DNA of 64,000 nucleotides from G965279355 sp965279355. Its GTDB lineage: Bacteria > Pseudomonadota > Alphaproteobacteria > CACIAM-22H2. The notes beneath the pieces are model-generated. The model had not been told where the DNA came from. It searched no databases and worked only from the letters and a program-made list of their open reading frames with translations. The position numbers and the translations under genes are program-made. Below are positions 44,454 to 54,124 of this stretch, in pieces. The stretch covers positions 3,410,001 through 3,474,000 of the forward strand of contig OZ257155.1 of NCBI GenBank assembly GCA_965279355.1, read 5' to 3'. Every line of letters begins with the position of its first letter. Within the stretch, counting starts at the first letter, position 1.

Positions 44454-45419
44454 TCATACACGTTTTGCGGGTTCGGGGGAGCGTGTCAATTCAATGAAGA
44501 TGTCTTCCAGGTCAGCCTCTTCCGTGGAGATGTCGAGAATGCTGAGACCCGCCGCGCGCGCGGCATCCAGCAACTCTCCCGTGCGGGTCTGGCTCGGCCT
44601 GTAACGAAAAACGATCTCGCGCGGACTCACTTGTGTCACGTCGCAGCCGTCAGGAAGCTTCGGCACAACCGGCAGGTCACGATCCAGGATCAGGTGCAGT
44701 TCCTTGTGGTCGAGCCTCGATGTCAGGGCCGCGGTCGTGTCGCAGGCGATCAGCTTGCCGTGGTTGATGATGGCGATGCGGTCGCAGAGCTGCTCGGCCT
44801 CCTGCAGATAGTGCGTGGTCAGCACCACCGTCGTGCCGGCGGCATTGAGCTTGCGCACATAGGCCCACAGCATCTGCCGCAACTCGACATCGACACCGGC
44901 CGTCGGCTCGTCGAGCACCAGGACCGGCGGCGTATGCACCAGCGCCTTGGCGATCAGCAGGCGGCGGCGCATGCCGCCCGACAGGGTGCGGGCATAGGCA
45001 TTGGCCTTGTCGCGCAGGCCGACGGCGTCCAGCAGCTCGTCCGTGCGGCGCTCGGCGGGCGGCACGCCGTAGAGTCCGGCCTGCACCTCCAGCACTTCGC
45101 GCGGCGAGAAGAACGCATCGAGGTTGAGTTCCTGCGGGACGATGCCGATGGCGACCCGGCTGTTGCGCGGATCGCGGTCGATATCGATGTCCCAGATCCG
45201 CACCGAGCCGGCGGTCTTGGTGACCAGCCCGGCCAGGATATTGATGAAGGTCGATTTGCCGGCGCCGTTGGGCCCGAGCAGGCCGAACATCTCGCCGCGG
45301 CGAATGCTCAGGCTGACATTGTCGAGGGCGTGCTTTGGCGCCGCGGTACCGTGCGCGGCATAGATCTTCGTGAGCCCGGAAATGTCGATCGCCAGATCGG
45401 GCGCGGGTTTTACAGCCAT
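44454..45419 (-). CDS. ABC transporter ATP-binding protein without adjacent permease
   Basis: A 321-residue ATPase of the DrrA/NodI/CcmA-like exporter group. Walker A is GPNGAGKST, signature LSGGMRRRLLIAKAL, Walker B VLVLDEPTAGVDV, H-loop TTHYLQEAEQL, and a C-terminal domain of about 80 residues (ELHLILDRDLPVVPKLPDGC) follows. No permease lies next to it; the next gene on this strand is the hydrolase lipoprotein, 7 bp on. It could pair with an ABC-2 permease elsewhere. A divergent zf-CHCC gene begins 106 bp away. Confidence 0.88.
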   Translation of the reverse strand: MAVKPAPDLAIDISGLTKIYAAHGTAAPKHALDNVSLSIRRGEMFGLLGPNGAGKSTFINILAGLVTKTAGSVRIWDIDIDRDPRNSRVAIGIVPQELNLDAFFSPREVLEVQAGLYGVPPAERRTDELLDAVGLRDKANAYARTLSGGMRRRLLIAKALVHTPPVLVLDEPTAGVDVELRQMLWAYVRKLNAAGTTVVLTTHYLQEAEQLCDRIAIINHGKLIACDTTAALTSRLDHKELHLILDRDLPVVPKLPDGCDVTQVSPREIVFRYRPSQTRTGELLDAARAAGLSILDISTEEADLEDIFIELTRSPEPAKRV

Positions 45420-45525
45420 GGAATGAAAACTCGTGGAATTGCCGGTGTTGCAACCCGGGGGGCAATCGGTATCATCGCCGCGTTCAGGCGGTCAATCTCA
45501 GCCGCTTCGCCCCGAGGGTCCTTTC

Positions 45526-45723
45526 ATGACCAGTTTATCCGCTTCCGTGCCGCCTCCCGAAACAATCGAGGTCGACACGACTCCGGCCGCCTGCGACGGC
45601 GGTGGCGGCGCGCTGGGCCATCCGATCGTGTATATCCCGATCGGCGCGGACGGGACCGGCGAATGCGGCTACTGCGACCGCCGCTTCGTGCTCAAGCCCG
45701 GCGCCCGCCGCGGCGGGCATTGA
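45526..45723 (+). CDS. zf-CHCC domain protein (NDUFS6-like zinc finger)
   Basis: A 65-residue protein with the zf-CHCC motif: ACDGGGGALGHPIVYIPI and ECGYCDRRFVL, giving a Cys, His, Cys, Cys zinc site. In alphaproteobacteria small proteins of this type correspond to the NDUFS6 subunit of complex I. The start ATG at 45526 has GAGGG upstream; an in-frame ATG at 45433 adds a Gly/Gln/Pro-rich part outside the domain. The polA gene begins 55 bp later. No other complex I gene is in the window. Confidence 0.88.
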   Translation: MTSLSASVPPPETIEVDTTPAACDGGGGALGHPIVYIPIGADGTGECGYCDRRFVLKPGARRGGH

Positions 45724-45778
45724 TCGTTTTGACGGCCGTCGTGCCGGCGGCGACCGCGACCAGCGGTAGACGGAATTA

Positions 45779-48700
45779 ATGGCCAAAAAAGCTTCGAGCG
45801 CCGCGCCGGCCAAGACGGGCGGCCATCTCTACCTCGTGGACGGCTCCGGATACATCTTCCGGGCCTTTCATGCTCTGCCGCCGCTGACCCGCTCCGACGG
45901 CACGCCGGTTGGCGCCGTGCTCGGCTTCACCAACATGCTGCTGCGTCTGATGGCGGGGCATGAAGGCGATCACCTGGCGGTCATTTTCGATGCCGGGCGC
46001 AAGACGTTCCGCAACGATCTCTATGCCGAATACAAGGCGAACCGCGACGAGCCGCCGCCGGAGCTGGTGCCGCAATTCGGTCTGGTGCGCGAGGCGACGA
46101 AAGCATTCAACGTTTCGAGTGTCGAGGTCCCGGGCTTCGAGGCCGACGACCTCATCGCGTGCTATGCGCGCGAGGCGCTGGAAGGCGGCCATAAAGTCAC
46201 CATCGTCTCCTCCGACAAGGACCTGATGCAGCTCATCCGGCCCGGCGTCGATATGCTGGACCCGATCAAGTACAAGACGCTCGGCGACGCCGAGGTGATG
46301 GAGAAGTTCGGCGTCGGTCCGGACCGCGTCATCGATGTGCAGGCGCTGATCGGCGACTCAGTCGACAACGTCCCTGGTGTTCCGGGAATCGGCCCCACGG
46401 CCGCGTCGGCGGTGATCAACAAGTTCGGAACGCTCGCTGCTGTCCTGAAGGCGGCGGAGAATCCCGAGACGTTCGCGGAGGCGTTCCGTAAGGATGCGGA
46501 GCCGGCCGAAAAGGACTCCATCAAGCTGCTGGGTCGACCCTGCAAGTTCGGTCCGACCAGCAAGGATCTCGGCATCATCCTGTTCGATGAGCTGAAACTC
46601 ACCGGCGGCCGTCGAGACAAGAAGGGCAATTGGGACGTCGGCAACGAAGCCCTTGAGGCGCTCGCGAAGGACAACAAGGTCATTCAGGTGGTTCTTGCGT
46701 GCCGCGAGAAAGGCCGTGCGGCCAGCGCCGCACTGGGCTGGGCGACCAAGATCAAGGAGAACCGCAAGCTGGCCGAGATCAGCCTGCAGCTGGTCACGCT
46801 GAAGGACGATTGTGATCTGCCGCTGCAGGTCGACGATTTCAAGATCAGGAAGCCCGATCCGGTGACGGTGCAGACTTTCCTCGCGACGCAGGGATTCAAG
46901 TCGCTGCTCAACCGCCTGAAGACCGAGGGCCTGGTCGACGGCGATTTCGATGTCGACTCCGTGCCGAAGATGACCCAGGCGCCGCGTCCCGCACTGGATG
47001 CGGACGGCGCCGCGCCGCCCAAGGCCACTACGGGCACGCCGTCGGTCAAGCCGGGGGAGGGCGGCAAGTACGGCATGGTCCAGACCATCAAGGATCTTGA
47101 AGCCTGCGTGGAGCGGGCGCGCAAGGCGGGTCTGGTTGCCGTCGATACCGAAACGACGTCGTTGAATTCGCTGACGGCGGATCTGGTCGGCGTGTCGCTG
47201 GCGACCGCGGTCGGCGAAGGCTGCTATGTGCCGCTCGGTCATCGCCAGAACGTCACGGAAAAGGGCGAGCTGGCGCTGGGTGGCAACGACCTGCTGCCGG
47301 GACAGCTGCCGCTCGACAAGGCGCTCGCCGTACTCAAGCCGCTGCTCGCCGATCCGTCGGTGCTCAAGATCGGCCACAACATCAAATACGATCTCGAAGT
47401 GCTGGGACGATATGGCGTCACCGTCGATCCGGTCGACGACACGATGCTGCTCTCCTATGTGCTCAGTGCCGGCAAGCACGGCCACGGCATGGATGAGCTG
47501 TCGAGCCTTCATCTTGGCCACAAGACGACAACGTTCGACGAAGTGACCGGCACCGGCAAGTCGCGGATCACCTTCGCCGAGGTGCCGCTCGACAAGGCGA
47601 CCCACTACGCCGCCGAAGATGCCGACGTGACGCTCTGCCTGCATGCGATGCTCAAGCCGCAGCTGGCCACCGAAAAACTGGTCAGCGTCTATGAGACGAT
47701 CGAGCGGCCGCTCATTCCTGTCCTGCAGAAGATGGAAGAGACCGGCATCGCCGTCGATATCGACGAGCTGCGCCGGCTCTCCAACGATTTCGCGATGCGC
47801 TGCCAGGAACTTGAAACGAAGATCCACAAGGAAGCGGGCCGGCCGTTCACCATCGGCTCGCCGCAGCAGCTCGGCACGGTTCTGTTTGATGAAATGTCGC
47901 TGCAGCTTTCCGAAGGCGGGTCGCCGAAAAAGACCAAGACCGGCGCCTACGCCACCGGCGCCGACGTGCTGGAAGATCTGGCGGCGCTCGGCCACAGGAT
48001 GCCGCAGATGGTTCTCGACTGGCGGCAGCTCTCGAAACTGAAATCGACCTATACCGACGCGCTGGTCGAACAGGTCAACCCGAACACCAAGCGCGTGCAT
48101 ACGTCGTATGCGATGGCGATTGCCTCGACCGGTCGACTGTCGTCGAGCGATCCCAACCTGCAGAACATCCCGATCCGCACCGAGGAGGGCCGCAAGATCC
48201 GCAAGGCCTTCGTTGCCGAGACGGGCAGCACACTACTGTCATTCGACTATTCCCAGATCGAGCTGCGTCTGCTGGCGCATGTCGCGGATATCGGTTCGCT
48301 CAAGGAGGCGTTCCGCGACGGCATCGATATCCATGCGCTGACCGCGAGCGAGATGTTCAACGTACCGGTCAAGGGCATGGACCCGATGATCCGCCGCAAG
48401 GCCAAGGCGATCAATTTCGGCATCATCTACGGCATCTCGGCCTTCGGCCTGTCGCGCCAGCTCGCCATCCCGCAGGGCGAGGCGCGCGACTACATCGGCA
48501 AGTATTTCACGCGTTATCCCGGCATCCGCGACTATATGGATCGCACCAAGAAGATCGCCCGCGACAACGGTTACGTGACGACGGTGTTCGGCCGCCGCGT
48601 GCATCTGCCGGAGATCAATTCGAAGAACGGCGCGATGCGCAGCTTCCAGGAGCGCGCCGCGATCAATGCGCCGATCCAGGGCGGCGCCGCCGACATCATC

Positions 48701-48931
48701 AAGCGCGCCATGGTGCGCGTGCCCGATGCGCTGGCGGATGCGAAGCTGTCTGCGAAGATGCTGCTGCAGGTCCACGACGAACTGCTCTTCGAAGTGAAGC
48801 CCGGCGAAGTCGACACGACGATCAGGGTCGTAAAGGACGTAATGGAAAACGCGACCAAGCCGGTGGTCGAACTATCGGTGCCGCTGGTGGTCGAAGTCGG
48901 CCAGGGAAAATCCTGGGCCGAGGCGCACTAA
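45779..48931 (+). CDS. polA: DNA polymerase I
   Basis: A 1050-residue enzyme for gap filling and Okazaki processing. Three domains: 5'-3' exonuclease (about 10-300; YLVDGSGYIFRAFHALPPLT, EADDLIA, YKTLGDAEVMEKFGVGPDRV), 3'-5' exonuclease (about 440-640, with the DxE motif in GLVAVDTETTSL intact) and polymerase (about 670-1050; STGRLSSSDPNLQNIPIRTE, LLSFDYSQIELRLLAHVADI, AKAINFGIIYGISAFG, LLQVHDELLFEV). It is about 100 residues longer than the E. coli enzyme, with the extra in the linker between the first two domains (residues near 390-430). The stop is 6 bp from the convergent histidine kinase. Confidence 0.96.
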   Translation: MAKKASSAAPAKTGGHLYLVDGSGYIFRAFHALPPLTRSDGTPVGAVLGFTNMLLRLMAGHEGDHLAVIFDAGRKTFRNDLYAEYKANRDEPPPELVPQFGLVREATKAFNVSSVEVPGFEADDLIACYAREALEGGHKVTIVSSDKDLMQLIRPGVDMLDPIKYKTLGDAEVMEKFGVGPDRVIDVQALIGDSVDNVPGVPGIGPTAASAVINKFGTLAAVLKAAENPETFAEAFRKDAEPAEKDSIKLLGRPCKFGPTSKDLGIILFDELKLTGGRRDKKGNWDVGNEALEALAKDNKVIQVVLACREKGRAASAALGWATKIKENRKLAEISLQLVTLKDDCDLPLQVDDFKIRKPDPVTVQTFLATQGFKSLLNRLKTEGLVDGDFDVDSVPKMTQAPRPALDADGAAPPKATTGTPSVKPGEGGKYGMVQTIKDLEACVERARKAGLVAVDTETTSLNSLTADLVGVSLATAVGEGCYVPLGHRQNVTEKGELALGGNDLLPGQLPLDKALAVLKPLLADPSVLKIGHNIKYDLEVLGRYGVTVDPVDDTMLLSYVLSAGKHGHGMDELSSLHLGHKTTTFDEVTGTGKSRITFAEVPLDKATHYAAEDADVTLCLHAMLKPQLATEKLVSVYETIERPLIPVLQKMEETGIAVDIDELRRLSNDFAMRCQELETKIHKEAGRPFTIGSPQQLGTVLFDEMSLQLSEGGSPKKTKTGAYATGADVLEDLAALGHRMPQMVLDWRQLSKLKSTYTDALVEQVNPNTKRVHTSYAMAIASTGRLSSSDPNLQNIPIRTEEGRKIRKAFVAETGSTLLSFDYSQIELRLLAHVADIGSLKEAFRDGIDIHALTASEMFNVPVKGMDPMIRRKAKAINFGIIYGISAFGLSRQLAIPQGEARDYIGKYFTRYPGIRDYMDRTKKIARDNGYVTTVFGRRVHLPEINSKNGAMRSFQERAAINAPIQGGAADIIKRAMVRVPDALADAKLSAKMLLQVHDELLFEVKPGEVDTTIRVVKDVMENATKPVVELSVPLVVEVGQGKSWAEAH

Positions 48932-48937
48932 CCGGGG

Positions 48938-50329
48938 TTACGCGGGGAACTCGCGCAGGCGGGTGCGCGGCAGCCGGATGGTTGCGGTGGTGCCGACACC
49001 GGCCTCGCTTGTGATCTCCACCCGTCCGCCATGCAGGCGGATCAGTGCCGCCGAGAGCGGCAGGCCCAGCCCGGTGGCCTTGAGCGTCTTGGTCAGCTGC
49101 GCGTACTCGGTCGGCTTGGTCGGTGCGAGCGCGATTTCGATCTCGTCCTGGCTCATCCCGGGTCCGTCATCGACGATGCGGAGCAGAATGTCGGTGTCGT
49201 CGTTTCCGACAGTGACCCGGACATGCCCGCGCGGCGAGAACCGGACGGCATTGGTGACGAGGCTGGTAACGACCTGCTCGACGCGAAGCTGATCCGCGTA
49301 GATATACGGCAGCTCCCTGTCCTCGGGGATGTCGACCTTGACGTTGTTGCGGCTGGCCAGCGCCCAGGTGGCGGCGCGCGCGCGCCGCACAATGCCGCCG
49401 AGATCGAACTCCGTCTCGCGCAGCTCCAGGCGGCCGGCTTCGATACGGGCGAGGTCGAGAAGGTCGTTGATCAGCGCCAGCAGCTGCGTGCCGCTCAGCC
49501 GGATATCCTCGGAATACTCGCGATATTTCTCGGGCATCGTGCCCATCACCTCCTTCGCCATGATTTCGGAGAAGCCGATGATGGCATTGAGCGGCGTGCG
49601 AAGTTCGTGGCTCATGCTGGCGAGAAATTCGGACTTCGCGACATTGGCGCGCTCGGCTTCGGCGCGGGCGCGGGCGAGCTGCTGCATATGCCTTTGATCG
49701 ACCAGCGCGTAGAAACCCATGATCTGCCCGACCGCCGTAAAGATCAGATCGAACGCTGCCGATGCCTGCACGGGCCCCGCGGTCAGGAAGTCGGCAATCG
49801 GATCGGCAGCGAGCGTGAAGACGATACGAAACGCCGTGAATGCCGTATGGGACAGCAGGACAAAGACAAGGAAGTTTCGCGCTGGCGTGAGGTCGCGCGC
49901 CCCGGGATCGATTGCCAGACGCCACGCCGCGATGAGCGAGAACCCGCCGGTGACCGCAGAGATGATGGCAACCCGCGCGTTAATGTCGGGCGCGATGAAG
50001 GTGAGATACCAGAACGTGCAGAAAATGCCGCCGACCACGATGGCGATGATCGTCCAGCGCGGTTTTTTGCCCAGAAATGAATCGATGCCGGTCCAGGTGA
50101 GACCGGAGGCCAGCGCAATCAACGCGTTGGCGAGCGGGATCGACAGCGCGTCGTGGATCTGACCCCGCAGAAGCTGCAGAAACAGGCCGAGCGAGACGGC
50201 GGCACCCGCGGCCATCCAATGCTTAAGGCTGGCCTCTTCGCGCGCGCGCCAGATCACAATCATCGCCACCGTCATGATCAGGGTGACGAATAACGAGACC
50301 AGAACGAGCGTGCGGATATCGAGTGTCAT
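48938..50329 (-). CDS. membrane sensor histidine kinase
   Basis: A 463-residue protein. Six to seven membrane segments fill residues 1-200, then a coil (RARAEAERANVAKSE), the HisKA domain (FLASMSHELRTPLNAIIGFS, phosphoacceptor His about residue 240) and the HATPase (N box LVTNAVRFSPRG, DDGPGMSQDE, GLGLPLSAALIRLHGG). No response regulator is adjacent, so it is an orphan kinase. The membrane domain resembles a sensor of the MHYT or 7TM class in size only. It is convergent with polA, 6 bp apart. Signal unknown. Confidence 0.87.
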   Translation of the reverse strand: MTLDIRTLVLVSLFVTLIMTVAMIVIWRAREEASLKHWMAAGAAVSLGLFLQLLRGQIHDALSIPLANALIALASGLTWTGIDSFLGKKPRWTIIAIVVGGIFCTFWYLTFIAPDINARVAIISAVTGGFSLIAAWRLAIDPGARDLTPARNFLVFVLLSHTAFTAFRIVFTLAADPIADFLTAGPVQASAAFDLIFTAVGQIMGFYALVDQRHMQQLARARAEAERANVAKSEFLASMSHELRTPLNAIIGFSEIMAKEVMGTMPEKYREYSEDIRLSGTQLLALINDLLDLARIEAGRLELRETEFDLGGIVRRARAATWALASRNNVKVDIPEDRELPYIYADQLRVEQVVTSLVTNAVRFSPRGHVRVTVGNDDTDILLRIVDDGPGMSQDEIEIALAPTKPTEYAQLTKTLKATGLGLPLSAALIRLHGGRVEITSEAGVGTTATIRLPRTRLREFPA

Positions 50330-50414
50330 TCAGGAAAAACCAATGTGAGGCCGTATGCGTACCAGCTTTTGTTTCTCTTTTCGAGTAACTTGGCCTGCGC
50401 TCTGGCCATAGCGA

Positions 50415-51311
50415 TCAGGGCTTCGTCAGCCCCAATTGTTCCATGACCGCGCGGGCGAGGCTGCCATCCGGCCGCTGCAGTTCATGCAGAATTTCGAAAT
50501 GGTTTTTATCTGGCACTTCGATGAGACGGACCTGCTTGCCGAGCTTCTGCGCCGCTGCGGCGAAGTCGCGCGCGTGGCGTGGAAACTCCGGCGGTTCGTT
50601 GGTGCCGTAGGCGACCAGCAGATCGGCCGTGAGCCGGTCGAGATGGCGGATCGCGCTCAGCTCCTCGATCGTCTGCAGATCGAACTGCACCTTGTAGGGG
50701 CGCGGGACGAGGCTGGTCGGCAGCAGATCGTAGATGCCGCTGCAGCAGAGGGCCGTCTTGATGATATCCGCCGGCAGTCCGAAGTCCTTCTGCCAGTCGG
50801 TGACCAGCACCATGCTGGTGAGATGGCCGCCCGATGAATGGCCGGTGACATGAATGCGGTTGCGGTCGCCGCCGATCATCTCCGCGTTGCGATAGACGAA
50901 CGCGACCGCGCGGCGCACCTGATCGACCAGGGTCTGGATGCGGCCGTCGGTATGTTCGACGCCGACAAAATCGGCGACCACGAAATGCGCCCCGGCCTTG
51001 ACGAACGTCTCGGCGGCAAACGCGTAGTTGCGCGAGGTGAGCTGCCGCCAGCCGCCGCCATGGATGTAAATATGGATCGGCGCGTTGGGCCGGCGGCTGC
51101 GGTAGACATCGACCGCTTCGATGGTGGTCGGTCCATAGGACAGCCGCTGCGGCTCGCCGATCCGCGCGCGTGCCGCGTCGCTGTCCGTGGCATAGCCGGC
51201 AACGACGGCGTCCATGTTGGGGCCGTATTTCGCCTGGTTATACGCGTCGACCAGCGCCGCCTGATCGTAGTCGAGGAAGACCAGCGGGCCTTTGCTCACG
51301 GTGGCGCTCAT
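50415..51311 (-). CDS. alpha/beta hydrolase, arylformamidase/BD-FAE-like (copy 1)
   Basis: A 298-residue hydrolase. The oxyanion motif IYIHGGGWRQL, nucleophile elbow HVTGHSSGGHLTSM, acid region YGTNEPPEF and His in PDKNHFEI match the arylformamidase (kynurenine formamidase-like) group. It has no signal peptide. It is a paralogue of the next gene on the same strand, 10 bp away, with the opening block PLVFLDYDQAALVDAYNQAK shared. The natural substrate is unknown; formyl-kynurenine or another short ester or amide is possible. No tryptophan-degradation gene is nearby. Confidence 0.86.
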   Translation of the reverse strand: MSATVSKGPLVFLDYDQAALVDAYNQAKYGPNMDAVVAGYATDSDAARARIGEPQRLSYGPTTIEAVDVYRSRRPNAPIHIYIHGGGWRQLTSRNYAFAAETFVKAGAHFVVADFVGVEHTDGRIQTLVDQVRRAVAFVYRNAEMIGGDRNRIHVTGHSSGGHLTSMVLVTDWQKDFGLPADIIKTALCCSGIYDLLPTSLVPRPYKVQFDLQTIEELSAIRHLDRLTADLLVAYGTNEPPEFPRHARDFAAAAQKLGKQVRLIEVPDKNHFEILHELQRPDGSLARAVMEQLGLTKP

Positions 51312-51321
51312 GGATAACGCC

Positions 51322-52215
51322 TCAACTGGCTTTGAGCTTCATTTGCTCGAACACCGCGCGGCCCAACACGCCATTGGGATCGCCGAGCGTGCGGGTGATC
51401 TCGAAATGATTGGCGCCTTCAGCAACGAAGACCTGCGTCGGTTTGCCGGCCCTGGCCAGCGCCGCTCCGAAGTCGCGGGTCTGGCGCTGGAACTCGGGGC
51501 TTTCGTTGGAGCCGTAGGCCAGCAGCGGCACGCATTTCAGCCTGTCGATATGACGGATAGCGCTCATCGCATCGATCGTTGCCGCGTCGAATTTCACATA
51601 CTTGCTGCGCGCCGACAGGCTTGGCCCCTCGAGGTCGTACATGCCGCTGCAGCAGAACGCGGTCTTGATGAGATCGTTCGGCAGTCCGAATTCCGCCTGC
51701 CAGTCGGTCAGCAGCAGCACGCCGGTCCAGTGGCCGCCCGAAGAATGACCGGTGACATGGATTCGGTTGCGGTCGCCGCCGAAGCGCTCGGCGCTGCGAT
51801 AGACCCAGGCCACCGCGCGTTTGATCTGTTCCAGGATCGGCGGCAGACGGCCGTCCATTGTTTCGACGCCGGCGAAATCGGGGATCACATAATGCGCGCC
51901 GGCCTTGATGAACGGCTCGACGCAGAAGGCATAGTTGCGGCCCTGCGCCGTGCGCCAGGCGCCGCCGTGGAGGTAGATGTGAATCGGCGCGTCCGGTTTG
52001 TCGGTCTTGTAGACGTCGAGCGTTTCGACCGACGTCGTACCATAGGTGTAACGCTCCGGCTCGCCGATCCGTGCGCGCACCTCATTGCTGAGGACGGCGT
52101 TGCCGCCCAGAACCTCCTGCATGTTCGGGGCATAGAACGCCTGGTCGTAAGCGCGATCGAGGCCGGCCTGGTCGTAGTCGAGAAAGACGAGCGGAGCGGA
52201 AGTCGCCGAAGGCAT
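51322..52215 (-). CDS. alpha/beta hydrolase, arylformamidase/BD-FAE-like (copy 2)
   Basis: A 297-residue paralogue of the neighbour. It has IYLHGGAWRTAQ (one Gly is Ala), HVTGHSSGGHWTGV and SNESPEFQRQ with GANHFEI, and begins PLVFLDYDQAGLDRAYDQAF. AGGTGA stands 7 bases before the ATG at 52215; an ATG at 52251 lies in frame and would overlap the secreted-protein gene. The two hydrolases are a duplication that has kept its catalytic residues. Substrate unknown. Confidence 0.86.
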   Translation of the reverse strand: MPSATSAPLVFLDYDQAGLDRAYDQAFYAPNMQEVLGGNAVLSNEVRARIGEPERYTYGTTSVETLDVYKTDKPDAPIHIYLHGGAWRTAQGRNYAFCVEPFIKAGAHYVIPDFAGVETMDGRLPPILEQIKRAVAWVYRSAERFGGDRNRIHVTGHSSGGHWTGVLLLTDWQAEFGLPNDLIKTAFCCSGMYDLEGPSLSARSKYVKFDAATIDAMSAIRHIDRLKCVPLLAYGSNESPEFQRQTRDFGAALARAGKPTQVFVAEGANHFEITRTLGDPNGVLGRAVFEQMKLKAS

Positions 52216-52247
52216 GTGCTGGTCACCTGACAAAAAGACGCCGGCGA

Positions 52248-52628
52248 TCACCGCCGGCAGGTGGCCTCATATTCCCAGCTTCCGTCGCTCTTTTGAACTG
52301 CCGAAACGACAATCGGGCGATCGATTTTTGTCTGGCACGAGAACAGCGGCAGGCCGAGCCCGCTGACGATCCGGAAATTCACTTCGCCGTCCGGGAAAAG
52401 CTCGCCCGCGATGCAGCCGCCGCCGCGCTGCAGGCTGTCGACCCGGGCCACGCTGCGGGCCCGCGACGGCAGGGTCACGTGCACCAGCACCTGGAATGGC
52501 ACCGTGTTCTGGACTTCATAACAGGACGGATTGCCGGGACCGAGCCTTTGGCCGAGAGCAGGACCGGGGGCCAGCGCCGGACCGGCGCCGAAGACACTCG
52601 CCGCGATGAGGAGTGCCGGCCGCAGCAT
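52248..52628 (-). CDS. secreted small protein, unknown function
   Basis: A 126-residue protein with a Sec signal peptide (RPALLIAASVFGAGPALAPG, cleavage near residue 26). The mature part has four Cys (SCYEV, GGCIAGE, SCQTKI, TCRR), which could form two disulfides in the periplasm, and is beta-rich. No domain was recognised. It stands 32 bp before the hydrolase pair on the same strand and may be co-transcribed with it. Codon use fits the neighbours. Confidence 0.65.
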   Translation of the reverse strand: MLRPALLIAASVFGAGPALAPGPALGQRLGPGNPSCYEVQNTVPFQVLVHVTLPSRARSVARVDSLQRGGGCIAGELFPDGEVNFRIVSGLGLPLFSCQTKIDRPIVVSAVQKSDGSWEYEATCRR

Positions 52629-52700
52629 CGGGCGCTCGTTCCTTCTGGCGTTAGACCGCCATGAGGCTAACAGAGCGCCCGAACACCGGCAAACGGAGCC

Positions 52701-53993
52701 CTACTTCAAATCGTAAGCGCGCTCGCCGTGGCTTGCGAGATCGAGGCCTTCGCGTTCGGCGTCGGCGCCGGGACGCAGTCCGATCATGGCCTGCACGACC
52801 TTGAGGATGATGTAGGTCGCGACGATCGACCAGACGGCCGTCACACCGACCCCCAGCAGCTGCACGCTGAACTGCGAGCTGGCGGTCATGCCTTCGGCAA
52901 ACCCGGCGCCGCCCATCGACTTCATGCCGGTAAAGGCGACCATCAGCGAGCCCAGGATGCCGCCGACGCCGTGCACCGCGAATACATCGAGCGAGTCGTC
53001 GATCTTGAAGCGGATCTTGATCGCCCGCACCGCGGTGAAGCACAGCAGGCCCGCCGCCACGCCGATGATGATGGCGCCCATCGGACCGGTATGCCCCGAG
53101 GCGGGCGTGATCGTCGCCAGACCTGCCACCATGCCGGTAACAAGGCCGACCGAGCTCGGCTTGCCGAACTTGACCCACTCGATGACCATCCAAGTGAAGG
53201 CGCCGGCCGATGCCGCGATATGCGTCGCCAGCATCGCGTTGCCCGCTGCCTGATCCGCTGCCAGCGCGCTGCCGGCATTGAAGCCGAACCAGCCGACCCA
53301 CAGCATCGCGGCACCCGCCATGGTCATGCCGGGATTGTGCGGCGGCATGACGTGATTGGGGAAACCCTGGCGCGAGCCGATGACGATGGCCGCGACAAGG
53401 GCCGAGACGCCCGCTGTCGTGTGCACGACGATGCCGCCCGCGAAATCAATGACGTTCTGTGTCGCCAGCCAGCCGCCGCCCCACACCCAATGCGCGACAG
53501 GGAAATACACGGCGAGCACCCAGAGCGCGGTGAACAGCAGGACGAAGCCGAACGACACCCGTTCGGGAAACGCGCCGATGATCAGTGCCGGGGTGATGAT
53601 CGCAAAGGTCAGCTGATACATGACGAAGACGTTTTCGGGGAAGTTGCCCGGCGCCTTCACCGCGTCGAGCCCGGTCAGGAACATCTTGTCGAGCGACCCG
53701 AGATACGGTCCGTCGCCGACGAAGACCAGGCTGTAGCCGCAGAACACCCAGAGGCCGGTGACAAGGCAGGCGATGGCGAAGCAGTGCATCAGCACCGACA
53801 GCACGCTCTTCGATTGCACGAGCCCGCCGTAGAAGAGGGCGAGACCGGGCAGGGTCATGAACAGGACCAGCGCCGTGGCCGTCAGCATCCAGGCGGTGTT
53901 GCCGCTATCCGCGGTCTGCGCCGCCGCGCCGCCGATGAGTGCGATATAGGCCAGTCCCGCGCCAAACGCGCGGACCAAGAATTTGGTCATCAT
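52701..53993 (-). CDS. amtB: ammonium transporter
   Basis: A 430-residue inner-membrane channel for ammonia/ammonium, with a cleaved signal-like first segment and 11 further membrane segments. Marks of the Amt family: FAGGIVVHTTAGVSALVAAI with the first pore His, MLWVGWFGFNAGSALAADQA, and FAVHGVGGILGSLMVAF with the second pore His. GGAG stands 8 bases before the first of two ATGs (53993). The usual partner glnK is not in the 131-bp upstream gap, which is unusual since glnK and amtB are commonly paired. Confidence 0.94.
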   Translation of the reverse strand: MMTKFLVRAFGAGLAYIALIGGAAAQTADSGNTAWMLTATALVLFMTLPGLALFYGGLVQSKSVLSVLMHCFAIACLVTGLWVFCGYSLVFVGDGPYLGSLDKMFLTGLDAVKAPGNFPENVFVMYQLTFAIITPALIIGAFPERVSFGFVLLFTALWVLAVYFPVAHWVWGGGWLATQNVIDFAGGIVVHTTAGVSALVAAIVIGSRQGFPNHVMPPHNPGMTMAGAAMLWVGWFGFNAGSALAADQAAGNAMLATHIAASAGAFTWMVIEWVKFGKPSSVGLVTGMVAGLATITPASGHTGPMGAIIIGVAAGLLCFTAVRAIKIRFKIDDSLDVFAVHGVGGILGSLMVAFTGMKSMGGAGFAEGMTASSQFSVQLLGVGVTAVWSIVATYIILKVVQAMIGLRPGADAEREGLDLASHGERAYDLK

Positions 53994-54124
53994 TTATGCG
54001 TCTCCCCCGAGAGGCCGCCTGCTCTGCAGGCTGCGGCTTATCGAATCGCCCAAATTTGCCGCTATATGGTGACGCAAAGGGCAAATCGCGGCAACTGCCG
54101 CGATATCGACTGCCCACGGAACGA

